Shown here piece by piece: positions 11,494-22,054 of a DNA stretch of 64,000 nt; the first letter of the stretch is position 1; the number at the start of each line of letters is the position of its first letter. Source of the stretch: Cricetomys ansorgei (taxonomy: Eukaryota > Chordata > Mammalia > Rodentia > Nesomyidae); contig JAMJFZ010000770.1 of the NCBI GenBank assembly GCA_026225945.1, positions 4,588,001 to 4,652,000 on the forward strand. Direction: 5' to 3'. The notes beneath the pieces were generated by a model. It saw only the letters and a program-made list of their open reading frames with translations. It was not told where the DNA came from and searched no databases. A program made the translations under genes and the position numbers.

Positions 11494-12174
11494 GCACACT
11501 CCCAACCCTGGAGGGAGGCATGTCTGCATCTGAGATACTTGTTTGGAAACGTTCTCAAAGGTACCACATGAAATCACAACACGTAGACAAAGCTTAGACA
11601 GCTGTGCAGACGTTAGACCAGTATGCTAAATCAAGGGAAAAGGGCAAAGAGAGGAGGGGGAAACCATAAAGCTTCAAAAGGAACACCAGGGTCCCAGAGA
11701 CTTCTGGCTTTCAGAAGCAGAAGGAAGACATCTCTGGCTACTGTGGCCCCGCTCAGGAGCGGTGAGGGATGTCTACACTGCAGAGGTTGGGGAGAGGAAG
11801 CCCCTGCCCAAACTCATGCTAGATGGAGCCTTTAGCTGGAGTCATCTACTCTAGCCTCTCCAGCCCTCCGCCCTCCCAGTCTACTGCTCATTTCCCTCTC
11901 TGTCTCCTTTCTCATCTGCTCTATCCTGGCCCTGGAGTGAACAGAGAAGGCATGAGTCTTGTAGCCAGGCTTAAAGAATGGCTGGTATGGGTGCCCCCCA
12001 TAGAGTCCCCATTGCACACAGTTCCTGAATGCTTCATCTTCTCATCTTCCTCTTCTGAAGGGGCACAGCGGGCACTGTGAATACCTCAGTGCCTGCATGC
12101 CCCAGCATTGACCATGGGGAACACAGTCCACATGGTGGAATATTCTCAAGGCCTAGCTTTTGCTCTCCTCTGTT

Positions 12175-12658
12175 GAGCTGTGTACAGAAGGCTGGAGCCT
12201 CGCTGGCAGGGGAGGAGAGAACACTTCATAGTGGAGAGTCTGCCCGAGCAAGGGAGCCAGAAACATGATGGAGTGTGACCTGGGCAGCAGGAGCCCGGGC
12301 CGACTGGTCATCTGCTTCTGGGAAAAGCAGACACTGCTGTGGGTGAAACCCATGAGCTCTGGGGGCCATGGCCGCTCCTGGGGTGGGATCCTAATTCCTC
12401 TATTCCCCAGCTCAGTGATCTGAAGGTCCTTTTCTGGGTCTGTTTCCTCTTCTGAAAGCAAAAGGAACACACCCTGCATTGCAGAGTGCGAGGGCACTAG
12501 AAGCGGGTAACAGAGGCCCACACCTGGCCACATCTGGGTAGCAGCTGTGGTGAATAGCGGGCAGAGGCACACACCCTGCTCCTCACCCCCCTTCTGCCCT
12601 TCGAATTTCAAGTACATAATCCTGCAAGAACATGGGGCTTTGTTCTCCCGGCCTTGCT
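12175..12658 (-). repeat. Inverted duplication, right arm (484 bp)
   Basis: Reverse-complement partner of 9850-10333. A minus-strand frame of 189 codons (12153-12722) crosses it. The codon differences from the other arm's frame include amino-acid changes, for example D to E, W to R and Q to R, which gives no sign of protein conservation. Confidence 0.95.
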
Positions 12659-12866
12659 GGGAAATTGCTGTTGTTCCTTTTACCATGAGATGCTGGTTTG
12701 AAGGTACTGTCACTCCTCTCATGCTATGGGCGTCTAAGATGGGGTTCAGGACTTTCCAACCTGGTGCCTATGTTACTGATCAGTGTTGACAGTCTGCCTG
12801 GGACATTTCAACAGGCATAGCTGAAATCCTTTGGAATAGCCAAAGGGAACCAAACTGAGGCTAGTT

Positions 12867-13148
12867 TCGTCATATATGACACAGGGTACTTGTGAAGTTT
12901 ATTTGGCTCACAGTTCTGGTAGCTCAAGATTGTGCAGCCCCATGGGATTGTCTGTACATGTCAGTGGGAACATGTCTGAACTAGCATTCACATCGTGAGT
13001 CAGGAAGGGGAGAAGCAGCCCACAAGCTCCTTCCAGAGCCCAGCGTCTGACAGACTTCCCACTAGGCCATCACCCACAAACATCACATCACCCCTCCAAT
13101 ACCTCCACCCTGGGAACCCAGCTTGAGGGGCAGCTGTTCACACCATAG
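12867..13148 (-). mobile_element. Solo LTR, MaLR-like, antisense
   Basis: On the complement it starts 'tgctatggtgtgaac' and ends with 'cagaactgtgagccaaataa' followed by a 'cttcacaagtaccctgtgtc' block. This is the usual order of a MaLR LTR 3' part. A p53-like site lies inside it. Borders are approximate. Confidence 0.6.
12968..12987 (+). promoter_or_regulatory. p53-response-element-like motif
   Basis: Two adjacent decamers without a spacer: GAACATGTCT fits RRRCWWGYYY fully, and GAACTAGCAT fits at 9 of 10 positions. This comes from motif inspection only. Confidence 0.35.
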
Positions 13149-13150
13149 CA

Positions 13151-13545
13151 GAGCACACCAGCCAGACCTCTGCCATCTCGGTGCACTGGCTTTCTCAGAT
13201 CGCAGCCTCTACTAGCTCCCTTATTTTATTCAACTAGGGGCTGGGTCAGGCTCTCTCTGGATTGTAGATTCCCAGCGAGCAGGGCTTCATGGAAAGAGGA
13301 AGCTGTGAGGCTACCAATGCTAAGGAGTTTGAGCATGATTGAAAAGGGAGGAGCTGCTTTTGCCATCCAGGGAGACCTGCTTCACGCCATTCCTCGTCAT
13401 GATATTGGATGGCATGTTTGACGTAGCTTTAGTTCAGTGCTGCCAGCCAGTACAGAGATAACTACAGGATGGGCAATCATTGCAAGTCTCTCGTCGAAGG
13501 CAGGAAAGTGTTTGGATACATGTGCCTGACATCCTGACTATGTTT
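13151..13545. other. Unique sequence, nothing recognised
   Basis: No repeat or gene is recognisable. Confidence 0.4.
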
Positions 13546-13549
13546 GGGC

Positions 13550-13815
13550 ATCAGTGGTACCTCTCCCTCTTCCTAGCCATGTAATCCTGGAGACCTGGCT
13601 TCACTCCTATGGCCTTAGTGTCCTCCTTTGCCGATATGGTACAGAGAGGTCTATCTCAGTGCTGGTGGCTGTTTGTGACATTCGGGTTGAGACATCTATA
13701 GTGTTTAGAACTGTCCCTAGTCTATGAGTTCCTTACGGCAGTAAGCATGCTGTTCTTGGAGCTACTCTATCACAACCCGGAAAGTGGTCTGATTCATAGT
13801 AGGTATTTAGTTATT
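13550..13815 (+). repeat. MIR SINE, diverged
   Basis: 'agccatgtaatcctggagac', 'ccttagtgtcctcctttgcc', and near 13790 'tctgattcatagtaggtatt' follow the MIR order from core to 3' end. Confidence 0.5.
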
Positions 13816-13962
13816 ATCGCTGGGGGATTGAGAGTTGGGGACAAAATGTAGCATATGGGATGAACCCATCCAGATAAAGAGAAAACTAAAGCTCGGAATC
13901 GTAGAAGCCTATAGCTGGGATTCTCCCAGTTTGGCTTCATGGAGGCTGATACGCTGCCTTCC

Positions 13963-14272
13963 TGGATATCATAGTTAATTTCAGTTGTCAACTTGACGTG
14001 CGGAAGAAGAGGGACCATCAGTTGAGGAGTTGCCTTTATTGAAATGGCCTGTGGACATTTCTGTAAGACGATTTCTTAATTGCTAGTTGATACAGGAGGC
14101 CTTGGCCTACTGTGTGCCATCCGTGGTCAGGTGTGGTCCTGGGTTCTGCAAAGAAGGCAGCTGAACAAGCCAGAGGGTGCAAGCTGGTAAGCAGTGTTCC
14201 TTCAGGGTCTTTGCTTCAGTTCTTACTTCCAGGCTCCTGCTTTGAGCTCTTGCCTTGGATCCTGTGGTAGTT
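13963..14272 (+). mobile_element. Rodent LTR-like repeat, 5' part, split by a younger LTR
   Basis: It contains 'gttgtcaacttgac', 'tggtcctgggttctgcaaag' and 'gctggtaagcagtgttcctt', the same family as 7537. It stops where TGTGGTAG begins at 14273, and a plausible continuation resumes at 14629. Confidence 0.6.
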
Positions 14273-14628
14273 TGAATGAGAATGGCCCCATAGGCTCATA
14301 TATTTGAAGGCTTGGTGTCCAGCTGGTGGGAGTGTTTGGGAAGGATTAGGAGTTGTGGCCTTGTTGGAGGGGGTGTGTTCTGGGGTGGCCCTGAGGTTTC
14401 GAAATCCTACACCATTCTCAATTAACTTTCTCTGCTCTAACCTAAGGATCATGATGTAGCTCTCAGCTACTGCTCCAGCACCATGTCTGCCTGCCTCCTG
14501 CCATGCTCCCTGATGTGATGGTCATGAACTCCAACCCTCTGGAGCCACATGTGATTCCCCAACAAATGTTTCCTTTTATAAGTTGCCTTGGTCATGGTGT
14601 CTCTTCACAGCCAAAGACAACTAAGACA
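14273..14628 (+). mobile_element. Solo LTR, MaLR-like, 356 bp
   Basis: It begins TGTGGTAG and ends CTAAGACA (TG...CA). The interior has 'ccccataggctcatatattt', 'ccagcaccatgtctgcctgc' and 'gccttggtcatggtgtctct'. The flanks GATCC and GGGCC may be a decayed 5-bp target duplication. The 51435-51777 element is the same family in the other orientation. Confidence 0.75.
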
Positions 14629-14690
14629 GGGCCCTTTGATACAACCTGTAAGCTAGTTCCTCCTCCAAGTCTCTGTCCATGAGCTGACTG
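14629..14690 (+). mobile_element. Continuation of the split LTR-like repeat
   Basis: 'caacctgtaagctagttcct' followed by 'cctccaag' resembles the 3' part seen in the 7537 copy. The match is short. Confidence 0.4.
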
Positions 14691-14997
14691 GTCATGGGGC
14701 ACATGGCCAGCTACCCTCGTGAAGCAGACATTGCCTGCTTAGGCTTCCAGGTGCTGGGTGAGCATGGGCACAGTGGGAGCTATGTGTTAGAATAAGCACA
14801 TGTACCACTTGGTTGTTTGAGGTAGAACATAGGTTATCTTTGTGAAGCTACCACCTGAAGCCATGGGTACCAGACACCTGGTCTCCTTTTAGTTTCCTGC
14901 GCGATTAGAACAATTGTCAGGGATCATTGTTCTTCATCCTTTTCCTGCAATACAGATATATCCTGGATATATCATTTGCCCTTAAAGGGCCCAAGAG

Positions 14998-15350
14998 GGA
15001 TTGGAGAGATGGCTCAGTAAGTAAAGCACTTGCCATCTCAGTGTGAGGACCAGAGATGGATCCCCAGCACCCACATGAATGCTGCCTGTACATGGCCACC
15101 TGCCTGTAACTCTAGGGTTTGGAGGGCAGAGATGGAGGAGTCCCTAGAGCAAGCTGGCTGACGAGGCTACCTATCTTGGTAAGCTCTGCATCCAAATGAA
15201 AGACCCTGCCTCAGTGAATAATGCAGAGGGCGATCTTGGAAGATTCCTGACATCAGCCTCGGGCCACCACACACCTCTCCCCGTACTCACGTATATGTGA
15301 CACACATACGCAGAGGCACATGCAAAAAGAAAAACCCTCATTAAATAGTC
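14998..15350 (+). repeat. Composite tRNA-derived SINE (B2/B3 class)
   Basis: The head is 'gggattggagagatggctca' with a degraded B box near 15055. The body has 'ggctgacgaggctacctatc' and 'aaagaccctgcctcagtgaa', then an A/C-rich tail. It is the same composite family as 931. Confidence 0.75.
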
Positions 15351-15404
15351 TTACTGTTTTTGAAAGTCTTGTAACCCAAGAATCATGAGTTTATTTATTT
15401 ATTT

Positions 15405-15592
15405 TTATAAAAGCCAGATAATTTTCAGCCATGGCAGGCCATGCTTCTGCAGCTACTCGACTCTGTCTTTGTAGCATAATATTGGCTATAGACAGCAAAG
15501 AACAGGTGAGTGTGGTTGTTCTCATAAGACTTCATTGATGTTCACAGATGGCAGGTAGATTTGGTCCACAGACTGTTGCTTTTCCATTTTCA
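15405..15592. mobile_element. Old hAT-type (MER-class) DNA transposon relic
   Basis: The order 'agccagataattttcagcc', 'gcaggccatgcttctgcagc', 'actcgactctgtctttgtag', 'ggctatagacagcaaagaac' and 'agatttggtccacagactgt' follows a widespread non-autonomous hAT element of placental mammals. The exact MER name is not recalled securely. Confidence 0.65.
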
Positions 15593-16989
15593 GTGGCGGT
15601 TTTGGTGCTAGCCCATTTTGGCTTGCTGTTCTTGGGTGTGACTTGAGACAGATAATCTAAGGAAAAGTCACAAGCATGTGTTGATTTTTCCCTTGGCCTC
15701 TTCTCTACAACCCGTTCTAATAAATAAACTCAGGAGAGGGTATTGAAGGTTCTAGAAAGGCTTCAGAGCCTTCTTTGAAGACTTGCTATGTCTGGTAAGG
15801 CAAACAAGTGGGCCTGGGTGAGAGCCTCACCCTGCCTTGGGTGAGGCTGGGTCACTATAAATTTTCAAAAGCTTGGATTTTTTGGCTTGCTTAGTTTCTT
15901 TCCTCTCTGCTTTCCTAAAGCCAAGACGAATGAAAGGCAAGGGCTGTTTGAGCTGACGCATAATATTTAAGGCTTAGTAGGTTTTGTGAAACATAATCAA
16001 CCAGTTCTGTTCACTTGGCCAAGCCCACACCATTTTTTTAAAAATAATTTATATTAAGATGGGTAGGTCTCTGGGGGACGCAATGGTGCTCCTTAGCAGC
16101 TTAGGGTGGATGGCTGGATGTTGGAGGCACGAGCTTCCGAGAGAGAAATCCAGCTCATCTTTCACAGGAAATTTGATGGAAACATGGGCACTTCCAGCTC
16201 AACCCCCTTGCTATTAGCATCTTTCATTTTGACAGAGGAGTGCTGCTCCTCTGCCCCAGTGAGTTGTCCAGACCGGGCTGGGTTCTTGATCAAGTTATGG
16301 GCATGTTTTAGAACAAACATCGTTTGTTCTAAAGGTCATGGCTTTTGGGACTAGGTTTATTTTTGGCTGTATTGTTTCTTGTAGTGGCCCTCAGGTCCTC
16401 CAGCTCCTGACCTTTCCTACATGAAGGGGGCAGAGGTATACGCTAGATGTATTCTCACTGCTGCTGGAAAATGGGTAACCACTTGTTGCAAAACACAGGA
16501 GTGACAGACATGTAGTAGGAGTTTGGGTACTTCCCTGGCAAGGAACCACACCGTGCCAATGCTCCTAGTAGGGATAAGCCTGAAACAGCAGGATACTGCG
16601 TATTTAATGGTCTTTTGTGGGTCGCTTGCCTCTTGGGAACCAGGCAGCACTGGGGAAGGGGACAGTGCCTCAATATCGTGGATGCCCTTGTATGAAGAGG
16701 ACAGAAGTGGCCTAGAGCCCTGGAGGTCGGAGGCTGTCTTGCCCTGTCCTCGTCTTGTAGGATCCTTAAGGCTGAACTTCTCCTTTGTTGACCCCCACAT
16801 GATGTTCCTTCTGTCTGAGCAGGACCTGAATCTTGCTTCCTCTGTCTGTCCGGGGAGGTAGTTATACTTCCCTTCTTCTCACTGGGTGGGCCAGAGCTTT
16901 TAGGGTGCTCAGTGGTGCTAGCGGAGATGGGGAAGGAGAATTGCATATTGTGAGTCAGTGAACTAGAACACCAATGGAGGAGGGAGATC
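15593..16989. other. Unique sequence with a perfect palindrome
   Basis: No repeat family is recognised. Overlapping minus-strand frames at 16417-16946 (127 and 163 codons) and a plus-strand frame at 16523-16861 cross the same bases. No domain is visible, so none is called. Confidence 0.4.
16307..16333. promoter_or_regulatory. Perfect 12-bp inverted repeat, 3-nt loop
   Basis: TTTAGAACAAAC, loop ATC, then GTTTGTTCTAAA. Both arms contain a steroid-receptor-like half-site (AGAACA and TGTTCT) but 9 bp apart, unlike the usual 3. CATG lies close to both outer sides. Confidence 0.9.
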
Positions 16990-17043
16990 TTGAAGGCTTG
17001 GAGGGGGAGGAGGGGGAGGAGGGGGAGGAGGGGGAGGAGGAGC
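16990..17043 (+). repeat. GGGGGAGGA repeat, G-quadruplex-prone
   Basis: Four consecutive 9-bp units made of five G, A, two G and A, flanked by further GGAGG. This gives many more than four G runs on the plus strand. The 9-bp period leaves a Glu/Gly-rich frame on plus and a Ser/Pro-rich frame on minus; both are by-products. Confidence 0.9.
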
Positions 17044-18365
17044 AGCTGCTGTTCGAGATAGCTCTCTCACTTACACAGACAGTATGTGATCTCATCCAGC
17101 CCCACACAGACTCTCCTTCAAACACTCGGAGTGTGAGAAAAAGTAATTTCATCCTCTGGCTTCTGCCTGACTCCTGTGGCGGTTCCTTCTGGGCTGTGAC
17201 TGGGAGTGTCTCCCTCCTCTGCAAAGGAGAGCAAGCCTGGAAAAGTGAGGAAACAGGGAACCCTGAATATGCACTGGAGGGCTTGGACTTTAGGACATAA
17301 AGGAGATGACATCAAGGACTCTGAAGGGGGCATTTAGGGACAAGGTAGCCAGGTCAGTGACCTGAGTCTGTCTCGGCTGAGCTATATTGGGTCTCTGTTC
17401 CTATACCGAGGCATTCTCTCCCAGGCATGACACCATGTCTTCCAGGCCTAGTTCTGTAACCCTGCTGCCAACACAGGTGTGCATTTTGATGGAGAGCTCT
17501 GTGCAGAATCAAGGAAGTGTGATATTCATCTAGAATTGGACTTCCCAGAATAAGACCCTGCTGGGAATCTTGCGATCCTTGGAGAATGTTCTTGGTCAGG
17601 CTGGGAGTCCATACCCAGTTGACCTGGATGCTGGCACAGGGAAAACCAGACAGTGAATGTGGCCAACTGGCTAGGCCGATGCAACCCTGTGTGAAGATCA
17701 GACTCTGGGGAGGTTATAATTCTGAGAGAGCCCCCTCCGCAACCCTGCAGGGTCTTATCCCCTCCTGCCCAGTCAGAGAGTGTTCAGCAATTCCTTCTTG
17801 GAGGATTCACACTTGGTAGAAAATGTGCTTAGCATTTTATCCTACTTTCTTCCCTTCACTGTCAGTCAGTGGTGTTATGGGAGTGGAAACTCATTTAAAT
17901 ATGAGTAGGTGAAAAAATATCATTAGATAAATTGAAAAATGCCTATAATACACTTCTGTGCTAGATATAAATGACTTCCAGCACACTGCTGCACCTATCC
18001 ATTAACCTGGAGAGTTGGAAGATGCCTGTGGTCTGAAACTCTCATAGGAACAGTTACCAAGGAACCCAGTTATTGGAGATTCCTCAAAGCAGCATGTAAA
18101 GGGTAGCGAATAGGTAAATGCATGCTGGAAACTTCATGATTCTGATTAAATTGCTCACTCAGTGACTTCATCACACATCAGGAAAGAAATGCAATCTATT
18201 TTCAGCACCTTTTGAATGTGCCACGGGATCCATGGGGAGGAAAAAAGCTGGGTCTTATGATTTATGACCTGGCTACTGGAAGACTCCTCCCATATGGGAG
18301 GGGCCTAGACATGTGTTCTCTGAGTCCTAAGTGCATAACATTAGTTAGAAGTTACAGAAAACCTG
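17044..18365. other. Unique sequence, nothing recognised
   Basis: No repeat or gene is recognised. It is A/T-rich around 17880-17990. Confidence 0.4.
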
Positions 18366-18680
18366 GGTTGTGGGGGCTGGGTGACTCATGGGGTAAAGCA
18401 CTGGCTGCACAAGCACGAGGCTCTCAGTTCAGATTCCTGACACCCAGCTGAACACCTGGACATGGCAGCATGCACCTGTAAGATTGACATGGGGTAGAGA
18501 ATGCAGACAAGTGGATCTCAGGGTTCTCTGGCCAGTTAAACAAGTCCCAGTTGGTGAGAGACCATGTCTCAAAAAATAAGGCGGAGAAACTATTGAAGAA
18601 GACATCCTAGTGTCAACCTCTGGTTTCTACATGTACCCATATGGCTGAATGGGAACACATGTATGTGCACGCACATATGA
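18366..18680 (+). repeat. Composite tRNA-derived SINE (B2/B3 class)
   Basis: The head is 'gggggctgggtgactcatgg'. The body has 'ggtgagagaccatgtctcaa' and 'acatcctagtgtcaacctct', then an A/C-rich tail. Same family as 931 and 14998. Confidence 0.75.
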
Positions 18681-18769
18681 TACAGAACAAACTGAACATG
18701 GGTTCTACACAGTTCATCAAATGCTAGTCAAGCATTTTCATTAAAAACCTGGGCTTTGAATGCAAATGA

Positions 18770-18925
18770 AATGTGAAGCCCAGGTCTGCCTCCAACCAGC
18801 TGGGGAACCTAGGGAAATTCACTTCTATGGGCCTGTTTCCCAAAGGAGAGTATCAGCAGATACCCTTAGCGGGTGCTGAACACCATTCAGTAAATGGCAA
18901 GGATCATTACCGGGAGATGATGGCC
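18770..18925 (+). repeat. MIR SINE, diverged
   Basis: 'cccaggtctgcctccaacca', 'gaacctagggaaattcactt' and 'gcctgtttcccaaaggagag' fit the MIR core, with a plausible 3' half to about 18925. Confidence 0.55.
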
Positions 18926-20300
18926 ACCGCAGCAGTGCGGGGCTCTCAGGGCTGTAAAGGTGAGGTTACTCTGTCGTGGGACGTAGCACTTGGAAGAGAG
19001 AACAAACCGCATCACTGTAGATTTGGGCAGTAACTTGGTGGTGGCTTCTCAGAATGTTGTTTGGAGATTCACTGGTACACATGCTTAGCTGTAATCACTT
19101 CAACCATTTAGGAATGTGTAAGAGAGGACTAACGATTGGTTTTGAAATATTTACTAAAAGCAAGTCAAGCAACAGTGAAGCTCGGAAAAGAATGTTTTTA
19201 AAAATTGCTCAGCATCTAGACACCTAAGAAGTAGCCAATTACAGACATCGAGAGCCAGCCCCCAAACATCGTGCTCCACCCCCACTATTTGAGAAGCTGG
19301 AAGGGATACCTAGATACCTAGATTACAAGATGATTGGGAATAATTTTACAAGAACCAGATCACATTCTGCACCCTGATTTTGACACCGAATATTAACTTA
19401 CTTGCTTAATTTTCTGAGAGAAAATGAACACATTTTAAGGACATTCTGGGCCAGGTAGATGTTTCTTAGTTAAAACGGGTATTTTTAAAATATCTCACTA
19501 TGATTATAAAAAATATTACGAAGTTGAGATCATTGCTTTCTTTTTATTTGGTTTTTAAAATCTAACTTATGGGTTTGGTTCTGGCATTTGCATAATACTT
19601 TGTTCTTTTGAAGTTTGAAAGTTGTATTCTTTGGGCGTTTCATACACTCACACAGCACATTTGATCATTGTCACTGTTACTTCTTCCCCCACCTCCTGCC
19701 GGGTCCACCCTTCCCTCACTCTCCTAGTTTCAGGGCCTTTACTGAGTCCAGTTTGAGCTGCCTGAATATTCCTGGGTGTGGGCTCATGGCCTGGATCGTG
19801 GTCAGCCCCCCACACCCTGAAAGGAAACTGACTCTCCCTTCCCGAGAAACCACCCACTGTCAGTCGCTCCTTAGTGGTGGGGTCTCATGAGTCCCTTTCT
19901 CCTCCCAGGGTGTTGGCTGACTGAGTCTCGTGAAGGTCTTGTGCAGGCAACCATAGACCCTGTTCTGTCCTATCTAGGAGACAATGTTTTGACTCAGTTC
20001 TCCCTGACCTCTGGCTCTTGCCTTTCTACCCTGTTTTCCCTCAATTTCCCCTAAGCCCAGAGGAAAGGTCGAGCGAGACGGGTGTCTCGTTTGTGCCTGA
20101 GCACGCCATAGATCGTATCCCTGCACTTTGGCCAGCTGTGGGTTTCTGCATTAGCTGCCACTACAGAACGAAGCTGGAACTGATGAGGACTGAGCTGAAC
20201 ACATCTTTGAGTGAAATACACACGCCTCTAGTGAAGTGTGACGCTGACTCCAACATACTTTATCCTTTAATCTCCCTCCCCGGTTCCCCTCCCCATGTTC
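18926..20300. other. Unassigned, A/T-rich in part
   Basis: The 19080-19640 part is A/T-rich and may hide an old element. 19680-20300 is C/T-rich. No gene is recognised. Confidence 0.35.
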
Positions 20301-21491
20301 CTCTCCCCTTTCTTTCAGTCTCTCTCCTCCCCTCCAATAGCTTTCTTTCTATTTGATATCAGAAGTCACTACTTTCTGTTAATAAGTAATTTAGATTTAA
20401 ATTTTGGGGTCCACACTGTACAAGATGAAGCAATTAGCACTCACAGGCTTCCCTCTGTGCCCCCTTTTCTTTCCTATCCAGAAATGTCATGAGTTTTACA
20501 TTGTTAAAATTGATAATGTTGGTAAATCCCAGGCCGTGTTCCTTGTGCAGGAGTTCAATTTCTCAGTGATCTTTCTGGTGTCTATTTTTTTTTTTTTTTG
20601 TTTTAGCAATCTGGAACACTATTACTTTGGTCTTTGGTTCACTTCTTTGACTTGATGGCTAAGCTTGTTTCATTACATTGATATTTTGATTAATTTCATC
20701 TAAAGCTCTAAACTCTCAGAGAGGACTTATTGTTTCTTTAGTTTGTTTTCTTCTGGAGAGAGCTCTTCATCTTCTACATACCACATGCCTTATTTACCTC
20801 TTATAAAATATGTCCTAAGAGCTGTGAATCCTTTTATCTTTTTTTTTTTCTTTATTTGGGCAGCTCTGTCTAGTTGTAATTGCTCTGATTTTTGACCAGT
20901 CTTTTGTGACTGTCCTCAAACCTTTGCCTTGGTGTCTGAGCTGTTGTTTGAGGTGATTTCTGATGTGGACAAGGCTTTAAGGGGAATGTGTAGGATAAGG
21001 TAAGACCCAGAGCTCTGCTTCCTTGAACAGGGCTGTTGTCCTGCTCCAGTGTTAATTTCACCAAAGGGATACACCATTTTCTGTGATGGACTGCCCTTGA
21101 CATTTTGACCACCTTCTCAGAGAAGCACTGTGCCTAGGAGCTATGCTTCTATGGCAGAGGGGCCCTAATTGCTCATGTTGATGTTCTCAGTTATCTGCCG
21201 AATTGTTTTCAACTTGTCCCTCTAATTTTCTCCCTATTAAGGTCCAAAATGATGGGGGATAATATATACCCACACTTTCTCTCTCTCCAAAGTGTAGCCA
21301 TCGGCAGAAAGTTTGGACTTGGCCATGGATGTTAATGATCCTGGTTGATGAAATGTTTGTGGGTGCCTGATCGTGCATACCCACCCTTACCAAGGTCTTC
21401 ACTTCAGATCTCAGGGTGGAAGGATGTGTTATTTCCTTGTTTGATTGCTGCTGGCCTTCCATCCTGGTGTTTGCTTTTAAATTTTTGCTCT
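20301..21491. other. Unassigned A/T-rich sequence
   Basis: T-rich runs at 20585-20600 and 20840-20852. The sequence has the feel of an old antisense LINE, but I could not match it to a specific region. No gene is recognised. Confidence 0.35.
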
Positions 21492-21655
21492 GCTGCGCAG
21501 TGGTGGTGCTCACCTGTAATTCCAGCATTCGGGAGGCAGAAGCAGGTGTATCTCTGTGAGTTCAAGGCCATCCGGATCTACAGCGTGATTTCCAGGACAG
21601 CCAGAGTTACAACAGAGAAACCCTGTCTTGAAAAAACAGAAAAAAAAACAATAAA
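21492..21655 (+). repeat. B1 SINE
   Basis: Clear B1: 'gcagtggtggtgctcacctg', 'ttcgggaggcagaagcaggt', 'tctgtgagttcaaggccatc' and 'aacagagaaaccctgtcttg', with an A-rich tail leading into a TG tract. Confidence 0.9.

Positions 21656-21656
<1 letters not shown>

Positions 21657-21709
<53 letters not shown>
21657..21709. repeat. (TG)n microsatellite, 53 bp
   Basis: An uninterrupted TG run at the A-tail of the B1. The Cys/Val run in the overlapping plus-strand frame is an artefact. Confidence 0.98.
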
Positions 21710-21712
<3 letters not shown>

Positions 21713-21869
21713 GATTCCCCCCAGAGATGGGGCACAGAAATCTTTATTTTCATAAAGTGTTCCAGGCAGTTGTAATAACCAGAGAAGTCTGATTTTTTAG
21801 TGTTAGTTTCCCCTCATTCATATTCTTTCTAATCCTACGATTCTGTGATTCTCTGTGTTGTCTTTAAGA

Positions 21870-21982
21870 AATAGGGATGGACCAGGTGTGGTGGCACACT
21901 CTTAATCCCAGCACTGGGGAGGCAAAGGCAGGCAGATCTCTGAGTTCAAGGCTAGCCTGGTCTACAGCAGCAGGGTGATTGT
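21870..21982 (+). repeat. B1 SINE, 3'-truncated
   Basis: 'ccaggtgtggtggcacactc', 'ttaatcccagcactggggag', 'gcaggcagatctctgagttc' and 'gctagcctggtctacagcag', then identity stops. Confidence 0.85.
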
Positions 21983-22054
21983 TAGCACAGGGTTGTGTCT
22001 GACATTCCTAGATGTGATTCCTATTATTTTCCTTTTTTATTTGAAGGAAGCAGA

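Larger units (their letters stand above)
10334..12174. other. Spacer of the inverted duplication
   Basis: 1,841 bp between the arms. It holds the CA tract at 11087 and the C22 run at 11472; the rest is unassigned. Confidence 0.7.

Noticed and set aside
14273..14628. L1 3' end as the identity of this repeat family
   Set aside because: TG...CA termini and the 5-bp duplication at the sister copy (51430-51782) favour an LTR. I keep some doubt because I could not search a repeat library.
16417..16946. 127- and 163-codon minus frames
   Set aside because: They overlap each other and a plus-strand frame, with no recognised protein features.
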